The notes below the pieces were generated by a model that was not told the DNA's origin, ran no database searches, and worked only from the letters and a program-made list of their open reading frames with translations. Positions 47,246 through 59,788 of a stretch of DNA of 64,000 bases are shown here, one piece after another. A program made the position numbers and the translations under genes. This DNA comes from Cyrtodaria siliqua (Eukaryota > Mollusca > Bivalvia > Adapedonta > Hiatellidae), in the NCBI GenBank assembly GCA_037043455.1, contig JAWPHD010010388.1, positions 30,176 to 94,175 on the forward strand. The letters run 5' to 3'. Every line of letters begins with the position of its first letter. Within the stretch, counting starts at the first letter, position 1.

Positions 47246-47389
47246 TAAAAAACATTAAAACAAACGAGTTTTAAGAATGGTATGTCTTTATAGATAAATA
47301 TTTATAATGAAATATCTACAAAACGTTAAGTACCAGTTAACTGTAAAGTAGTAATTGTGTTAATTATTTCCCTATAAAGGGTTTACAAG

Positions 47390-49157
47390 AAACCGAAAGT
47401 AATACAAAACGTTGCCCTGAACAACTGTGTCGCTGATGGTGCCCATATGGTGAGGCTTACTTCCAGTGCCAAGATGGACGTCTTACTGCAACTGATCAAT
47501 ACATGCACAGGTAACTAAATTGAAACATGTACTACACTTGAAAATCTAAACAAACGTAAGACATTCGTACCACAGTTGGTTAAAATAGATATAAAAGTCG
47601 AACAGCACATATAGCAGTCAAGTACCAACGTCAACCAAAAGTACGCATAGAAACAAACAACAGTGACAAAGAGTAATAAAAGGCAAGATGTGATATCATA
47701 TACGTAAAAGTGTTTGACAATAGGGCTACCGCCATGGAACGGTAAGGAGCAAAAAGGGTCGCTTTGGGTTTAAACCAGGTACTTCAGTGCATCAAACCTC
47801 ACTCTTAGCCTATTGTCATCCCAATGTACTTGCTCAATTTCCAATTTAACAAACCATTAAGACAATATTAAAGACAAGCACAAGACGCTAAAATTGTAAT
47901 ATAATATATTAAGGTCTACTTTACTAATATAAAGGAAATTTGTATACTCTGTAAAAGAGGTTTTGGACCATGGCAGTTTTCGAACCCGTACAATAATCGC
48001 TGAACCATGACATTCGACCATAACCCTTATTATATCAGTGATAATTCACAATAGATCAACAATCAACAATAATTCTTGTTTACACTGAAAGTTTGCGAAA
48101 AAATAATAATCTTTTTATTGGTTACTCGAATGTGTCCGTAACTGTTACTTTGAATGGACTTTGCAACATTTTTTACAGACCCTTTGTGTGTTCGCGAAAA
48201 TCAAATCTTGTTTGGAATTTAATGTTTCTGGTACCAAATTAACCGGATAGGGTAGACCTTGGTTACTAAAAAACGATACTTAAATTGTATCTACTAGTTT
48301 TATTTTTATATGACTTTATATACCCTGGTCTAAAACCTTTTTTACCGAGTATATGTTGAGAGTTGCGGCTGTTTTTCAGAGGTTAACGGTGCATTAAAAG
48401 CATTTAAACGAAATATATTTCGAAACCTTCTATTTTGTCTGAAAAACATGTCACGTTTTGTGAGCATGTTCTGAATTAAAAGTTCAAACGTTACATTTTT
48501 GAAAATGACGACCTAATTCCCAACGCTTGGAAATCTTGCTTATTTACTGTTAATATGCAACATCACCAATTAGCTCAGGCATATAAATTGAGGCCCGAGT
48601 TAAGATTTTTCTTTGAATAGCATTGTTATATTGAACAGTATCTGTGATATAGCAGTATAGAATACTTTCAACTTTATTTTATGAAGAAATCAACACGATT
48701 AATAGCATTGTTATATTGAACAGTATCTGTGATATAGCAGTTTATAATACTTTCAACTTTACTTGTAAGATATAACCAAAACACAACTTATGTGGTCTTC
48801 ATGCAAAAGCTGTTTTGGATTTTTAAACTTTAAAATCAAACAAAATCATGATAAACGTTGCAATGTTGCTACGATTTATTATTATTTTAATATACAGGCT
48901 ACTCCGGATCAAAAAGGATTTACTGGATTGACCTTACCAATACCTATGCGGTCAACCGTTCAGATGTAAACCAGTGGGTCTCGTCTGACAACGTCCCTCT
49001 GCCTGCAGGCAACAACATTTGGTATATTAACCAGCCAGATCATTTCAATACAGACAATTCCGCATGTTTGGCCACAAAGAAAAGCTATAAAGTCGCTGAC
49101 AGAAGCTGCGTCTTCCTGTATTCTTTTATTTGTGAGAAGGAAAAGCCGATACAATAA
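47390..49157 (+). CDS. C-type lectin domain gene, 3' part in two exons (copy C)
   Basis: Exons 47390-47510 and 48898-49157 match copy A in length (121 and 260 nt), phase and splice sites; the intron is 1387 bp because of an extra roughly 545-bp segment. Exon 1 encodes the same peptide as in A. Exon 2 keeps 'QWVSSDN', 'INQPDHF' and 'SFICEKE' but reads 'DNSACL' where A has 'DNCACL', so the third canonical Cys is Ser. Other changes include FWD to IWY. No stop interrupts it. Loss of a core disulfide would probably impair folding unless the Cys two residues on compensates. Upstream exons not found. Confidence 0.8.
47585..47825 (+). repeat. dispersed repeat R1 in the lectin intron (copy C)
   Basis: Equivalent of 15935-16165. 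Confidence 0.7.
48060..48603. mobile_element. about 545-bp insertion in the lectin intron, copy C only
   Basis: Copy A reads 'cacaataggtcaagattttt'; here 'cacaatagatcaa' and 'gttaagattttt' are separated by about 545 bp. No open frame, clear terminal repeat or target duplication was seen, so a deletion in A is also possible. Confidence 0.6.
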
Positions 49158-49264
49158 ACGTTAATTAAAATGGCTATCCCCAGTTGTGATTCCGACGTAA
49201 TCTGCTATTGTTTTATCGACTTGATTTTAAATTATTATATCCACTTTCTTGAAAAAATAGGGTA

Positions 49265-50397
49265 TACGAGGGGGATTCAATTTAATATTATTCGGAACTA
49301 AGAGATACTGGAAATATAAAAAAAAATCTTATTACAATCCTTCAAAGTATTCACACTTTCGGAGTTGCGCTATCCATGACGTAAACGCAGCAAAGTAGTC
49401 TCCCCTTGGTATACTATTGAGATACTGAAATAATCCGGCACCAAGGGCACTTCTGGAAGCATAGCGTCTACCAGAGAGGTTTTTCTTCAGCAAAGGGAAT
49501 AGGAAAATGTCACAGGGACTAGGGTCGGAAGAATAAGGTGGGTGTTCAAGCTGTACCATTTGTTCTTCCTCCAAGAAAGACTGCACAAGTTTAGCTTTGT
49601 GAGCTGAGGCATAGTCATGAATCAGCTGGATGCCATTCAAAACTTTACTTGGGCGTTTTTTCTTGTAATTATTTTTGACTGCTTTGAGAACTTTGTCCTT
49701 GTAAAATTTGGCCGTGTTTTTTTTCCTGTTTGCATGGAATTTGTACCACAGGGCCACTGGAATTAAAGGAAAATGCATACAAAACCTTTTTAGCGCTTTT
49801 TGTTCGTTTTGCAATAACCGGTCTTGCCTGATTTTTACCCAACCATTGTTTATTGTTTATCCGCCCCTCGGGCTCAGACTAGTACACCCATGTTTCATCT
49901 CCAGTGAGAGACTCAGACATTTTTCTAGGATGACAATCTTCATATTTTTTAAGAAGATTTTAGCACATTTTAAGCCTTTAGCCTTTGTTCAGTTAACAGC
50001 AAATGAGGGACCCATCTAGTATAAGGTTCTTTAATTTCAAACAGTTGGTCAAAATGTGATGAGTTGTGCTTTCTGAGATGCCAATACTATTAGTTATCTT
50101 GGAAACTGTATACCGCCCATCTTCGTCTACCATGGCCTTCACAGCATCAATGTTCTCCTTTGTTGCTGCAACAACAGGCCTGCCAGGTCGGTTACGGATT
50201 TTAATGCTAAGTTTACCCCCCTTTAAATGTCTTAGCCCAACGTAAAACCGTTCTCAATGTCACGGCAGAACTGCCATTTACACGGCACAGTTCAGCATAC
50301 ATCTCTGTTGCAGGTACTTTATAATTAACCCTGGCTTTAATGTAAGCCCTAATTTCAATGTTTTCTTAGTGACAGAATATATTGAATGCCCCTCGTA
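49265..50397 (-). mobile_element. mariner-family transposon, internally deleted (copy C)
   Basis: Same TA-flanked ends as 17067-18403. It lacks about 183 bp near the transposase start, so no N-terminal start remains. The longest open piece (49332-49814, minus strand, 160 residues) carries 'IHDYASAHKAKLVQ' and 'HPPYSSDPSPCD', keeping the D34D spacing, and ends with 'LRKCEYFEGL'. Copy B's inverted arm starts inside this element at 50083. Confidence 0.9.
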
Positions 50398-51010
50398 TTA
50401 AAATCACCTCCGTTTGTCCATAACAGACTTTTATCAAACTTTTGCCCAGGGTCCAGGTTAAGTGGGTGGGATGGGGTCATTGTTTATGTTGATGGGGATA
50501 TATTGTATACTTTTCCCTCCTACGTCACCCGTGGGGCCCAGGGAAAGTGGTGTCAAAAGGTCAAATATACTACAAGTTCATGTAAACTGTAATCTTTCAT
50601 GATTTTGCATATAACTTGGTATATATACTCATGTATGATTGATTAACAACATACAAAACCATATTATTATTATTTCAACATTTGACGTCTGTTGCCATGG
50701 GGTTGGGTGTATGTGTGTGTGGGGAGAGACAGGGGAATTTCGGGTGGCATTTTATTTGTTTTTATTATGTCTTAATTTAAACGTTACGATTCTGGAATTA
50801 CACTGTACACAATTGTTTCCTCCTGTGTCGTCATCGGTGGGACCTGGGTTAAATGGCATCACATTCGTTACTAATTTAACTAAAGTGTACTTTTTCACAT
50901 TAATTGGTATAAACAGTTGTCTTTGAAAGGCATGGTGAGGTGAGTGATGTGTGAAGAAAACGGGGGTATTTGCGATGGCGTGCCGTCGAATTCGTTCTAG
51001 TTTAATGTTA
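50398..51010. repeat. dispersed repeat R4 (copy C)
   Basis: Equivalent of 18404-19010. Confidence 0.6.
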
Positions 51011-51366
51011 TCACATACATAACGGTGTCGGAGTGGAGTAACATTCAATAATTTCGATAATCCACAAGTCATATAACTATGCATGTGAGGATCGAATTAC
51101 CGTTTGGTCTTTTCCTTTGAGCTCGATGTGCATCGGAACTGAGTCGTCAATTTCCGTAACCGTTCAAAACTACGGAAATCAACAAGGTAGTTCCGTTGCT
51201 CGGTTTTGAACGGAGAAGGACACGTCACATACGACATCATTCAGACATACGTCGTCATCAAATGTTATATATATATCGGCATCTACAATAAGAAATGTTC
51301 CTTACGAGGCTTTTGTTGGAGATATGTGAATAAAAGAATCTAACATTCGGGCCTATTTCATATTGA

Positions 51367-51447
51367 ATTTATTAAACTCGTTGGATAAATTTGATAAGAT
51401 GCTCGGCAAAGCCTCGCATCATTTTTTTTTATCCAATGTGTTTAAAA
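51367..51447. repeat. fold-back element, about 80 bp (copy C)
   Basis: Equivalent of 19374-19455. Confidence 0.7.
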
Positions 51448-52628
51448 ATAGTCATAAATAAACAGGCACATGTCGGATCCTTTATATATTATTGCGACAT
51501 ATTGTTTGATTATTATGAGCGACAATTTGTTAACTTTTTATATATCAAAAGTTATTTCGGCAATTAACGAAATACCGCTTTGCTACAATAGACTCTTTAA
51601 ATTATATTAAACTGTAACTATGCAGGTTAAAGGTTATATAAACTGTTTGTTGTTTTAAATCAGCAGAAATATAATACGTGTTCATTCTGGATGAAGTTGG
51701 CTCAAAGCATACATTAGATAAATTAAACATTTTCAATAAAGTATGTATACTGTAAGATTAGAATGTTGCGTTATTTATTAGAATTTATAGTATAGCGTTT
51801 TAATGGGAAATAGCGGCAATGCTGGACATGGACGTCATGGCAACTGTGACGTCATTCAATAAGTTTACTTAACGCATTTTAAAGAAATAGAAATCGTTTG
51901 TCGTCGACAAATAACGTGTTATACGACACATTGAGTTCATTTAAGACACGAAATGTAAAGATTATATGTTACAAATATGTATTTGTGTTCTGTTCATTTA
52001 ATTATGTTGACTTTAAAGCTTAAATATGCATTTACTTTTTATTATATAACTGTTACAATAGTTGTCTCATTTTTGAAATAGCGATTACAATTTTAAATGT
52101 ATATAAACAATTATATGAGTTATCCGTTAACTAAATGATCAAACTGCAGCCAACATAATATAACATTTCTGATAAATAATCCCTCTAGGACTCTCACCAT
52201 CGATAATAAGGTCGGATTTAGTTATAGTGTGTGTACGTTGAAAATGTGTTTGCTATATGTGTTTGCATTTATTATTATTAGTAGTAGTAGAAGTATTAGT
52301 ATTAGGATTATTTGAAGAATTGTATATTATACACTTCTTATTACTGGAGCATGCCACATTCTTTGTTCTTAATATCTGAAATAAATACAAATAGCATACT
52401 ATTAAAACAAGAGAAGAAGTCTCCACTTGAAGAAGTAAATACAGATTTACATATTTGATTCATTTACTTTGCATCTAGTATATCCATATCTCATTTAATC
52501 TCATTTAATCTTAGAAAATTGAATTCAATACAATATATAACGCATGAAGCCTGGAAAACTAGGCCAGTGCGTTTATGTATGTGGCGTCTCTACGTATGAA
52601 ATCCCGAAATAAAACGTTATATACTATT
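51448..52628. other. non-coding (copy C), as 19456-20651
   Basis: No gene seen; trinucleotide run 'tagtagtag' near 52280 is longer than in A. Confidence 0.4.
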
Positions 52629-52739
52629 GAACCTAAACACTCGTTACGTGGTTCGAGCCAACCCTTTTTCTCTTCTTGGAGAAGGGGTAGGGTGGATGGG
52701 GTATGCATTTTAATACTCTAACCACGTAATGAGAGTTCA
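52629..52739. repeat. fold-back element (copy C)
   Basis: Equivalent of 20652-20763. Confidence 0.7.
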
Positions 52740-54161
52740 AGTGCAATCGCTTGAAATAAAGACCTAATTTCGGCTTAAAAAGTTTCCATATTGTAAAATT
52801 AAAATATTTAATAGGTAATTTTAAACAGGTCATCGAATTTTCTCAGTAAACAATGTTTATAAACGTGTTTTATTTTCGAATGTCCGTTATAAAATCCGGC
52901 TAATATAAGTTTTCCCATCGCTTAATGAAATTTAGGCAGGACCACGTAATGACTACTAATTACACAATTACACGGAATTGAGCATTAGTTTGAATACGTT
53001 TTGACATGTAAACCAGATTAAATATTTCGATGTTTTATCTTTCATAAGTTAATGAAGAACATTTGCTGTAGTGTAAAGTTTTCCATACTTGTAGCTTTAA
53101 ATTACCGAAACATTTGTCATTCATCAATAACACATGAACCAGTTTCCAACGATCACATGTCTGGTCTAGGAGACGATGTAAATATGAAACGTCATTGCTG
53201 ACTTGACCATTAATTTAAAAAGGTAATCGGTAAATGTATAGTACAGTCATTTATATATAAAAACACAATTTAAAAAATGTAAGAAATATTTGAGTCGGCA
53301 CATTTTGTAGGGTCGCTCTGGAAAGGGAATCCAATTCTTATATTTAAATTTTGATTTTTATAACGGAGTATAGATTAATAAGTAAACACTAATAAGTAAT
53401 ACAATTAAAACCTGCCATTCTGAAAAAAGAGTATGACAATGGACCTTTGGAAACGGCCGAGCACGACACATACGAAATATTGCAGTCTCGGTTTGATTGA
53501 GACTGTTCATGAGCGGTAGTGAAATATGCTAGCTACCGCTCACGCCCTCTAGCCCCGGGTTGAGCAGAACTCAATATTCATAAAATCAATAGTACACAAT
53601 TTTAACCATCCCGAAGATGGCATGCCTACGGCGGTGGACATGGAGTTATATGCTTCCCCATGTCGTACGGCGTAAGGTCCGAGTATCTAATAAAATTAAA
53701 TGCCCCGAAGAGCGAAATAAACATAATGGAATTTAGTTGGGAGCAGCGGTTATGAAGCCTGCGTAACACAAGTAACAGCCAAAAGACTAAATTAAAAAGC
53801 AGACAACATATCCTATAAGTGGTTAAACAATACCCAGAGCCTTTTATCGGCCGGAGTAGTGGAACCACCGAATCAAACATTGAAAATGAAGTTGCGAAGA
53901 TCTCAACGACTGGACGACTAGAAATGAACTAACAGTTTTAGTACGGAAATTAGCGGCACGTTGCGCACAAGCGTGATGACTGGGTGGCGTCATTAAAAAC
54001 AAATATGCCAAACCAGTTATCTGAGTTCTATTGTGTGGAAGCCACGCACAAGCAGCGATTGTTGTTTTATCGAGAAACACAACAAAGCACATTTAGAAAA
54101 AATTAAATTTAAATTGAAATATTAAAATGTCTTATTGTATCTGCATATTACTGTTTGTAAT

Positions 54162-54437
54162 ATATACATATTTTATTTACCTCGTCATAGGTCTATGGAG
54201 GTTCGAGGCCATCCTCCATAAACCTTACAAATGTATATATAAAATGTTGCAATACGTCTGAAAACACCCTTGAGCAAATCAATCAAATACAAATACTATT
54301 TAAACTATGTTTCTCGGTCATAGTGGACAGTGTGACTGTTTTCTTTGTTACCTCATACAAATATCTGAAGACAACATGACAGTCAAATTATAAACATTCA
54401 TCCATTCATGAGTTATAATTAAAATATATAATGTAAT
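54162..54437. mobile_element. B/C-specific insertion, about 276 bp
   Basis: Copy A runs 'tgtaatttattcatc', while here 'tgtaat' occurs on both sides of about 276 extra bases, compatible with a 6-bp target duplication. Inside, 'tatggaggttcgagg' and 'cctcgaacctccata'-type complementarity forms a hairpin ('ctatggagg'/'cctccata'). No open frame. Family unknown. Confidence 0.65.
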
Positions 54438-54969
54438 GTATTCATCTAATATTATTCCCTATTTATTTATCAGTTTGCTTTATGAATGTGTGAACTAATA
54501 AAGTAGATTTAACCAAACCATGTCTTTCTCATGTGAAAATCCACGTTTACATATTGATCTCGGTATCTGAGCTTTATGTTTTGTTATTCATGTTGCATGT
54601 AACACAAATGAAGCCTTATATGTTAAACAATGAGAAATCATTTAAAAAACAACACTATACATACTATTTAATTGCATGTGCCTGTAGAGTAAATGCTACT
54701 ACATTATACACAAAACTGAAGAGTATATTCATGGTGTTCCCCCAGATTGACATACTGTATCCAAGATAGTAATAGAGGAGTCGAGATACAAAACGTGATT
54801 TGGCATTGGAACTCATTATGTAGCCAAGCTTGTCATGGTATACCCAGATAACCATGATATGTGCCAGACACTCATAGTGTTTACCATATACGGATGTTTT
54901 GAAATGATCATCATTGTTTGGACCAGATACAAACGGTGTAGCCCAATTACTCATGGCGTTACCAATACG

Positions 54970-55014
54970 TGGTTTCAAGTCAGAGACTCTGACCACTCGG
55001 CCACGGATGCCGCC
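54970..55014 (-). other. tRNA-Ser-like head (copy C)
   Basis: Equivalent of 22742-22786. Confidence 0.45.
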
Positions 55015-55950
55015 ACTACAATGAGCATTCCAATATTAGTTACTGACGATACGAATTTCTTTACAAGATCACAATGTGACAAAGAACTATGGGCTGGATG
55101 CATCTACTCTAGTCCCTTTATGGTAAAGAAATCTCACGCGTTTGTTTAATGTCTGAGTAACATTATTTGACAACGTTCAGATTCCATTAAAGGTTAATTT
55201 GAAGATTGTAACAACTATTAATTCGAAATCAGACATTTTCCGCGTAATTAAAAGGTATACGACTGATCCGTTAAATGTAATAAAACGTAAGGTCGTTGCG
55301 GCCATTTAGTCAATCAAACTATTTGTAAAATGGTATATGTAAATGTTATAAACTGAACGGAATATAAATGCTCGTTATTATGGACTGCTCTGGACATTCT
55401 GTTTTAATTAGATTGCATTTGGGTATATTTGACTAATCGTCCCGTCGTAGTTTATTCACAATGGCGACATATGTTAAAGTGCACAAGTACGTGGGAATGT
55501 TAAATAGAGTCGGTGAAAATTACTGTGTATACTAATATAAATGACAATATCCTATCTAATGTTAAATATAATTCAAGATATAATAACCACACTCCACCCA
55601 AAATCCGCACCTGGAAATGTACTCACGGCACTAACATGCATGAAACAGATCCGTTCAACAAAGATGATTCATCACATGCTTTATATAGTCTAACAAATCA
55701 TCACTACCTGAACATTACATCTTCCAAACGGTACTATTAATTAATACAACAGAGGCATAATACAACAAGAGGTACCTATTTTAAACGGTAAAATCCTATA
55801 GAAAATACATTCAACTCAGGCATCCAAAATGAAAGACTGCCCACACAACTCAATGTTCGTGCTAAATTATGTGGAACAACTGCATTTCCATTCAATGGCT
55901 GAGTTACGAAATCCGGTCTCGAAATTCACGGATCACGTTAAAGAGGTATA

Positions 55951-56434
55951 TTAAAGCTACAGAGTCTCTGGTTTAACTGGTAATAACTCATGAATATGAA
56001 TGAGTCACGTGTGAAGTAGTTTCAAATCGACGAACACCCCAATGTCCGACAAGATGGACTGTATATTTATGGATTCATCTTGAGTTGCGTTTAACTATGT
56101 ATAGTTATTTTGTCTCTCAATAAATGGTAGCTTGTAGACCATTGTATCAAGAAGCGTTATACATGTAGCTCAGTGGATAGAGCACCTCACTTGAAATCAG
56201 AAGGTCGTGTGTTCGAGTCCCGAAAGAGTTCTTTTTTTTTCTTTTGTAAACCATAATGTTACATGTGTACACGTACGATGTGCACTGGTCGATGTCTATA
56301 GAATAAACGATTTCCTGCCATATTTTTGCTCCCTTAAATACCCGATTTCGACATGAGCTGGTGAACATTAAGTTTCAAACAAAGACACGCCCACAAAGAA
56401 GAAATCGAATGATATAGAGACTCTGTAGCTTTAA
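55951..56434. mobile_element. TTAA-flanked MITE with tRNA-like sequence (copy C)
   Basis: Equivalent of 23722-24209, here with perfect terminal 15-mers and both TTAA sites. The A box, B box and T-run of the tRNA-like part (56155-56240) are intact. Confidence 0.72.
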
Positions 56435-56859
56435 GGAGCTCTACAAACTAATTCGAACGATTGTTTTTAAAAATGGTTTATATTATCGATTAATTATAAG
56501 ATTAATCCATTTAATTATAATAGTATACAACTTGATTTCATATAATCGTTCTGTTACTTGCAATACTACTATACGAACGTTGACTGCATCACGTTGTTGG
56601 CCTATTAATTTTCCTACCCCGTCCAAACCGTGTCTTCAGTCATAAACCGCGCGTAAGGCGGGGTATGTTGTGATACGGCCTCCGCATAAATAATCCCATC
56701 GTGATTTATTAACAAATCGATGTCGATGTTATTACACAACATTGGTAATATATAAAAAGTATAGGATAGTTTTTTAAGCAAAATAATGGTATCACTTATA
56801 TGATACATATAACCGCATCACGCGTATAAATCGACATAAAAATATAAAGAAGAAACAAC

Positions 56860-57035
56860 ATGGCGGACATTAGTTTGTTCGGGATTTTCATTCAGAAAAC
56901 AAATGAACTGGATTTAATAACATGGCCAGAACAATTAATAGAGATGTTAAAATATGTGCTAGAGAGTTGGGGCAATTGTTGATGCATTACCTAGTTAGTG
57001 AGATGAGACGGTGTTTCCAGGAAAAGTACTTTTGA
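56860..57035 (+). CDS. small ORF pair behind TATA/ATGGCGG module (copy C)
   Basis: 'tataaa' (56824-56829) lies 31 bases before 'aacaacatggcggac'. The ATG at 56860 opens a 40-residue frame (to 56982) beginning 'MADISLFGIF' and ending 'LKYVLESWGNC'. A second ATG at 56922 opens an overlapping 37-residue frame to 57035 ending 'MRRCFQEKYF'. 'ttgaaatgtaagtg' near 57095 is a good splice-donor match. Both peptides have protein-like composition but no family that I recognise. This could be an unknown gene's first exon or the promoter part of a lost element. Confidence 0.3.
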
Positions 57036-58043
57036 GGATTTCTGATGAAGTTGTGCCCGTCGCATTGATCATCCTTCATGACGTTTGAACTTGAAATGTA
57101 AGTGTTGTGTTTAATGACATATATACATTTAGAATAATTCAATTTTGACCCCAAAATGATGTAAAAAAATGCCTTCAGGAAACGTCTTTCAAAATGTGAT
57201 GATTTTTTTTTTCGTTTTTGTTTTTCTTAAGGTTATAGAATAGTCCTTGTAAATCACATTGAATCATATTGAATTCTATAACGAATGCGCGAAATCCTAG
57301 AACTGAAACGTTTCTTAGTATTTCTTCACAGCATTTGCAATATGAGCTCTTTATATACCAATCTAGGTAGTAGGGGTAAACAATTGTGGAATATTTGCAG
57401 GATAACATGTTTAAACGGTCTTTGTTTCAGTTACTTTTCCATTTATAGACAGTCCAGTATTCCTTTGTGGTCAACACACTAATCCTTTTCAAAATATGCA
57501 TTCATCTATGACTGTACAATGGACAGTGTACAATGGACAGTGTGTACCTGTGTTGGTATTTATATAGTCATAACAAAGAAATATTGAGACAGATAAAATG
57601 TGATTTTATAAACAGTATTTGGATTTATTTTGCTATAACTTATCCGTACTACCTAGATTGGTATGTAAATATTTTATTTTCCAAGTCTGGAATTATCCTG
57701 CTTTTTTTTCCAGAACAAATCATTCCTCAAAATAACACAAATGGCAGGTTTCTCTTGATCTTGATCACTCAGACGCTTTTTATAATCGAATCACATGACT
57801 TTATTAATAACCGGAAATAATCCGGTAATCCCGGTTATTCCCGGTACTTCCATAGGTGTTTCTATATTATACTCCTGCTTTATTCCCCGGGGAATAACGT
57901 TTTAATCTAAAATATTACCTGAAATATGGATGTATTTATAAACATTTATCATGCATATATGCACTTTTCTGCCTAATAAAGGGGTGACCTAATATATTTT
58001 GCTTTAATAGGCACTGACCAATAGAGCAAAGCAATGCGAAATC

Positions 58044-58144
58044 CCTCGGCGTTTATTGTACGTAACGTTATCTGACGTCATGCACGTAACGCTGCCTGAC
58101 GTCATAAAACAAACAAAAAAACAACAACATGGCGGCGTCCGCGA
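58044..58144 (+). promoter_or_regulatory. promoter-like CRE/ATGGCGGC cluster (copy C)
   Basis: TGACGTCA at 58073-58080 and 58097-58104, 'aacatggcggc' at 58126-58136. See 25838-25925. Confidence 0.42.
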
Positions 58145-58216
58145 TAAGCGTAACATTCTGAAAAATAGGTAATAATAGTAATTCATACAGAAATGTGGAT
58201 AATCTGCATGATAAAA

Positions 58217-58359
58217 AGAATATTATGTCAGTGCCTTTTACTATCAAGTTTATTAGGCTCGGCACGAAAGCGAGAATGCCTCGGTAGAGCCTCGCCATGC
58301 TTCGTTTTATAAGCCTCGCCTAATAAACTTGATAGTAAAAGGCACTGACATAATATTCT
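58217..58359. mobile_element. MITE-like hairpin with 42-bp arms (copy C)
   Basis: Equivalent of 25998-26140. Confidence 0.85.
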
Positions 58360-58474
58360 CTATATATGCGATTCATTCCGTACTTTCTTTTGAGAGAGAC
58401 ATCGGTACATAATAATTAGCCATATTGTACCATAATTTCTCCGGGATGCTTGCGTGTAATGCAGGACGGAATAA

Positions 58475-58990
58475 AGCGCATGGCAATAAATATCCGTTTT
58501 TACATCTAAAAAGTGTGTTCCCCGTGGAATAAAGCAGGAGTATATATATACAGCGGATATTTTTCGAAATAAGTGATTTTATGTATCATTCGTGCCTTCC
58601 CAGGGAGAAAATGTCCCTGGAAAATTTTGTTTGGGGGGCCAAATGCATCATAAAATTGGGCTCGGCAATGTTTTGGAGGAATTGCCTTAAAATATGTTAG
58701 GACGGAATAAGGCGCATTACACTATATCCGTTTTTACTCCTAAACATGGGGCTCCGCACTTTTTTGGGGAAGTGTCTGAAAATACGTGACGGAATAATCG
58801 CATTACACTATATCTCGGTTTCACCCCTAAACAGTTTATTCCCCGGGGAACTAAGCAGGAGAATCCATAAAACAGCGATGTTTTGAAATAAGTCATGTCA
58901 TGTAGCATTCGTGCCTTGCGAGGCCTAATCCATCAAAAAATGGGCCTCGTCAGTGTTTCGAGGGAATGTCTTAAAATACTTTATGACGGA
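58475..58990. repeat. satellite-like CCCCGGGG repeat (copy C, shortened)
   Basis: Equivalent of the left part of 26200-27120, cut at 'gaatatatcg' (about 58998) and joined to SINE-like sequence that in A lies at 29001. Confidence 0.75.
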
Positions 58991-59097
58991 ATATATCGGT
59001 GGTCTGCTTTCACCACAAACAATCAACACTCATATATAAACTAACATGTGTTGAACATGACGTAAAACATCATACAAACGAATAAATCATCAAAAAC

Positions 59098-59788
59098 TAG
59101 TGATGGGCAATCAGTTGAAATGTATGTATGTAACCAATCAAACGTTGGTTATAATCGGCTAGTCAACATAAAGTATAACGAGCAAGTTAATCTGTATTTC
59201 AGGCCTTGAACTTAAATTAAGTTTTAGAATATTTACTTTCCTGTCTAGTTTCTAATGCCATTATATTTTTATTTTCAATCTGTAATTCTAATTCAAATAT
59301 AAATGTGTTTATTTGTGCACGTGCTCATTTTAACAAGTGTATTTCCCAACTGTTGTTTCCTGCGTAGGTTTATTTTAATTTTTAAAATTAATCAAAGACA
59401 GATAAAAATATCGGACAGGGAAAGCAGCATTCAAGGACGACAACCACAAAACACAAAAACAAACACGCAAACAAACAAACGGGAAGGCAAAAGTAATAAA
59501 AAATGCAAACGACATCACAAACACAAAAGGGTTGACAATAGGGCTACCGCCTTGGAACGGTCAGTGGCAACAAAGGCCACTGGGAGTTTAAACCGGTTCT
59601 ATGGTGCAGCAAACCTCACACTTACCCTACTGTCATCCCATTTAAACAGGACAGTGTAAATAAAGAAATTCCCGCCGTGAAATTTTACATTTAGCCGTTA
59701 ATCGATTATATACTTTCATTATCGATCATCATAATCGAATGCCTAAGAAACTGATGTCGGTTACAATCGATTAATCGGTACATCACTA
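59098..59788. mobile_element. hAT-type MITE (copy C), with R1 at 59390-59689
   Basis: Equivalent of 29100-29798. Flanking 8-mers tcaaaaac and tcaaacac differ at one position. Confidence 0.72.
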
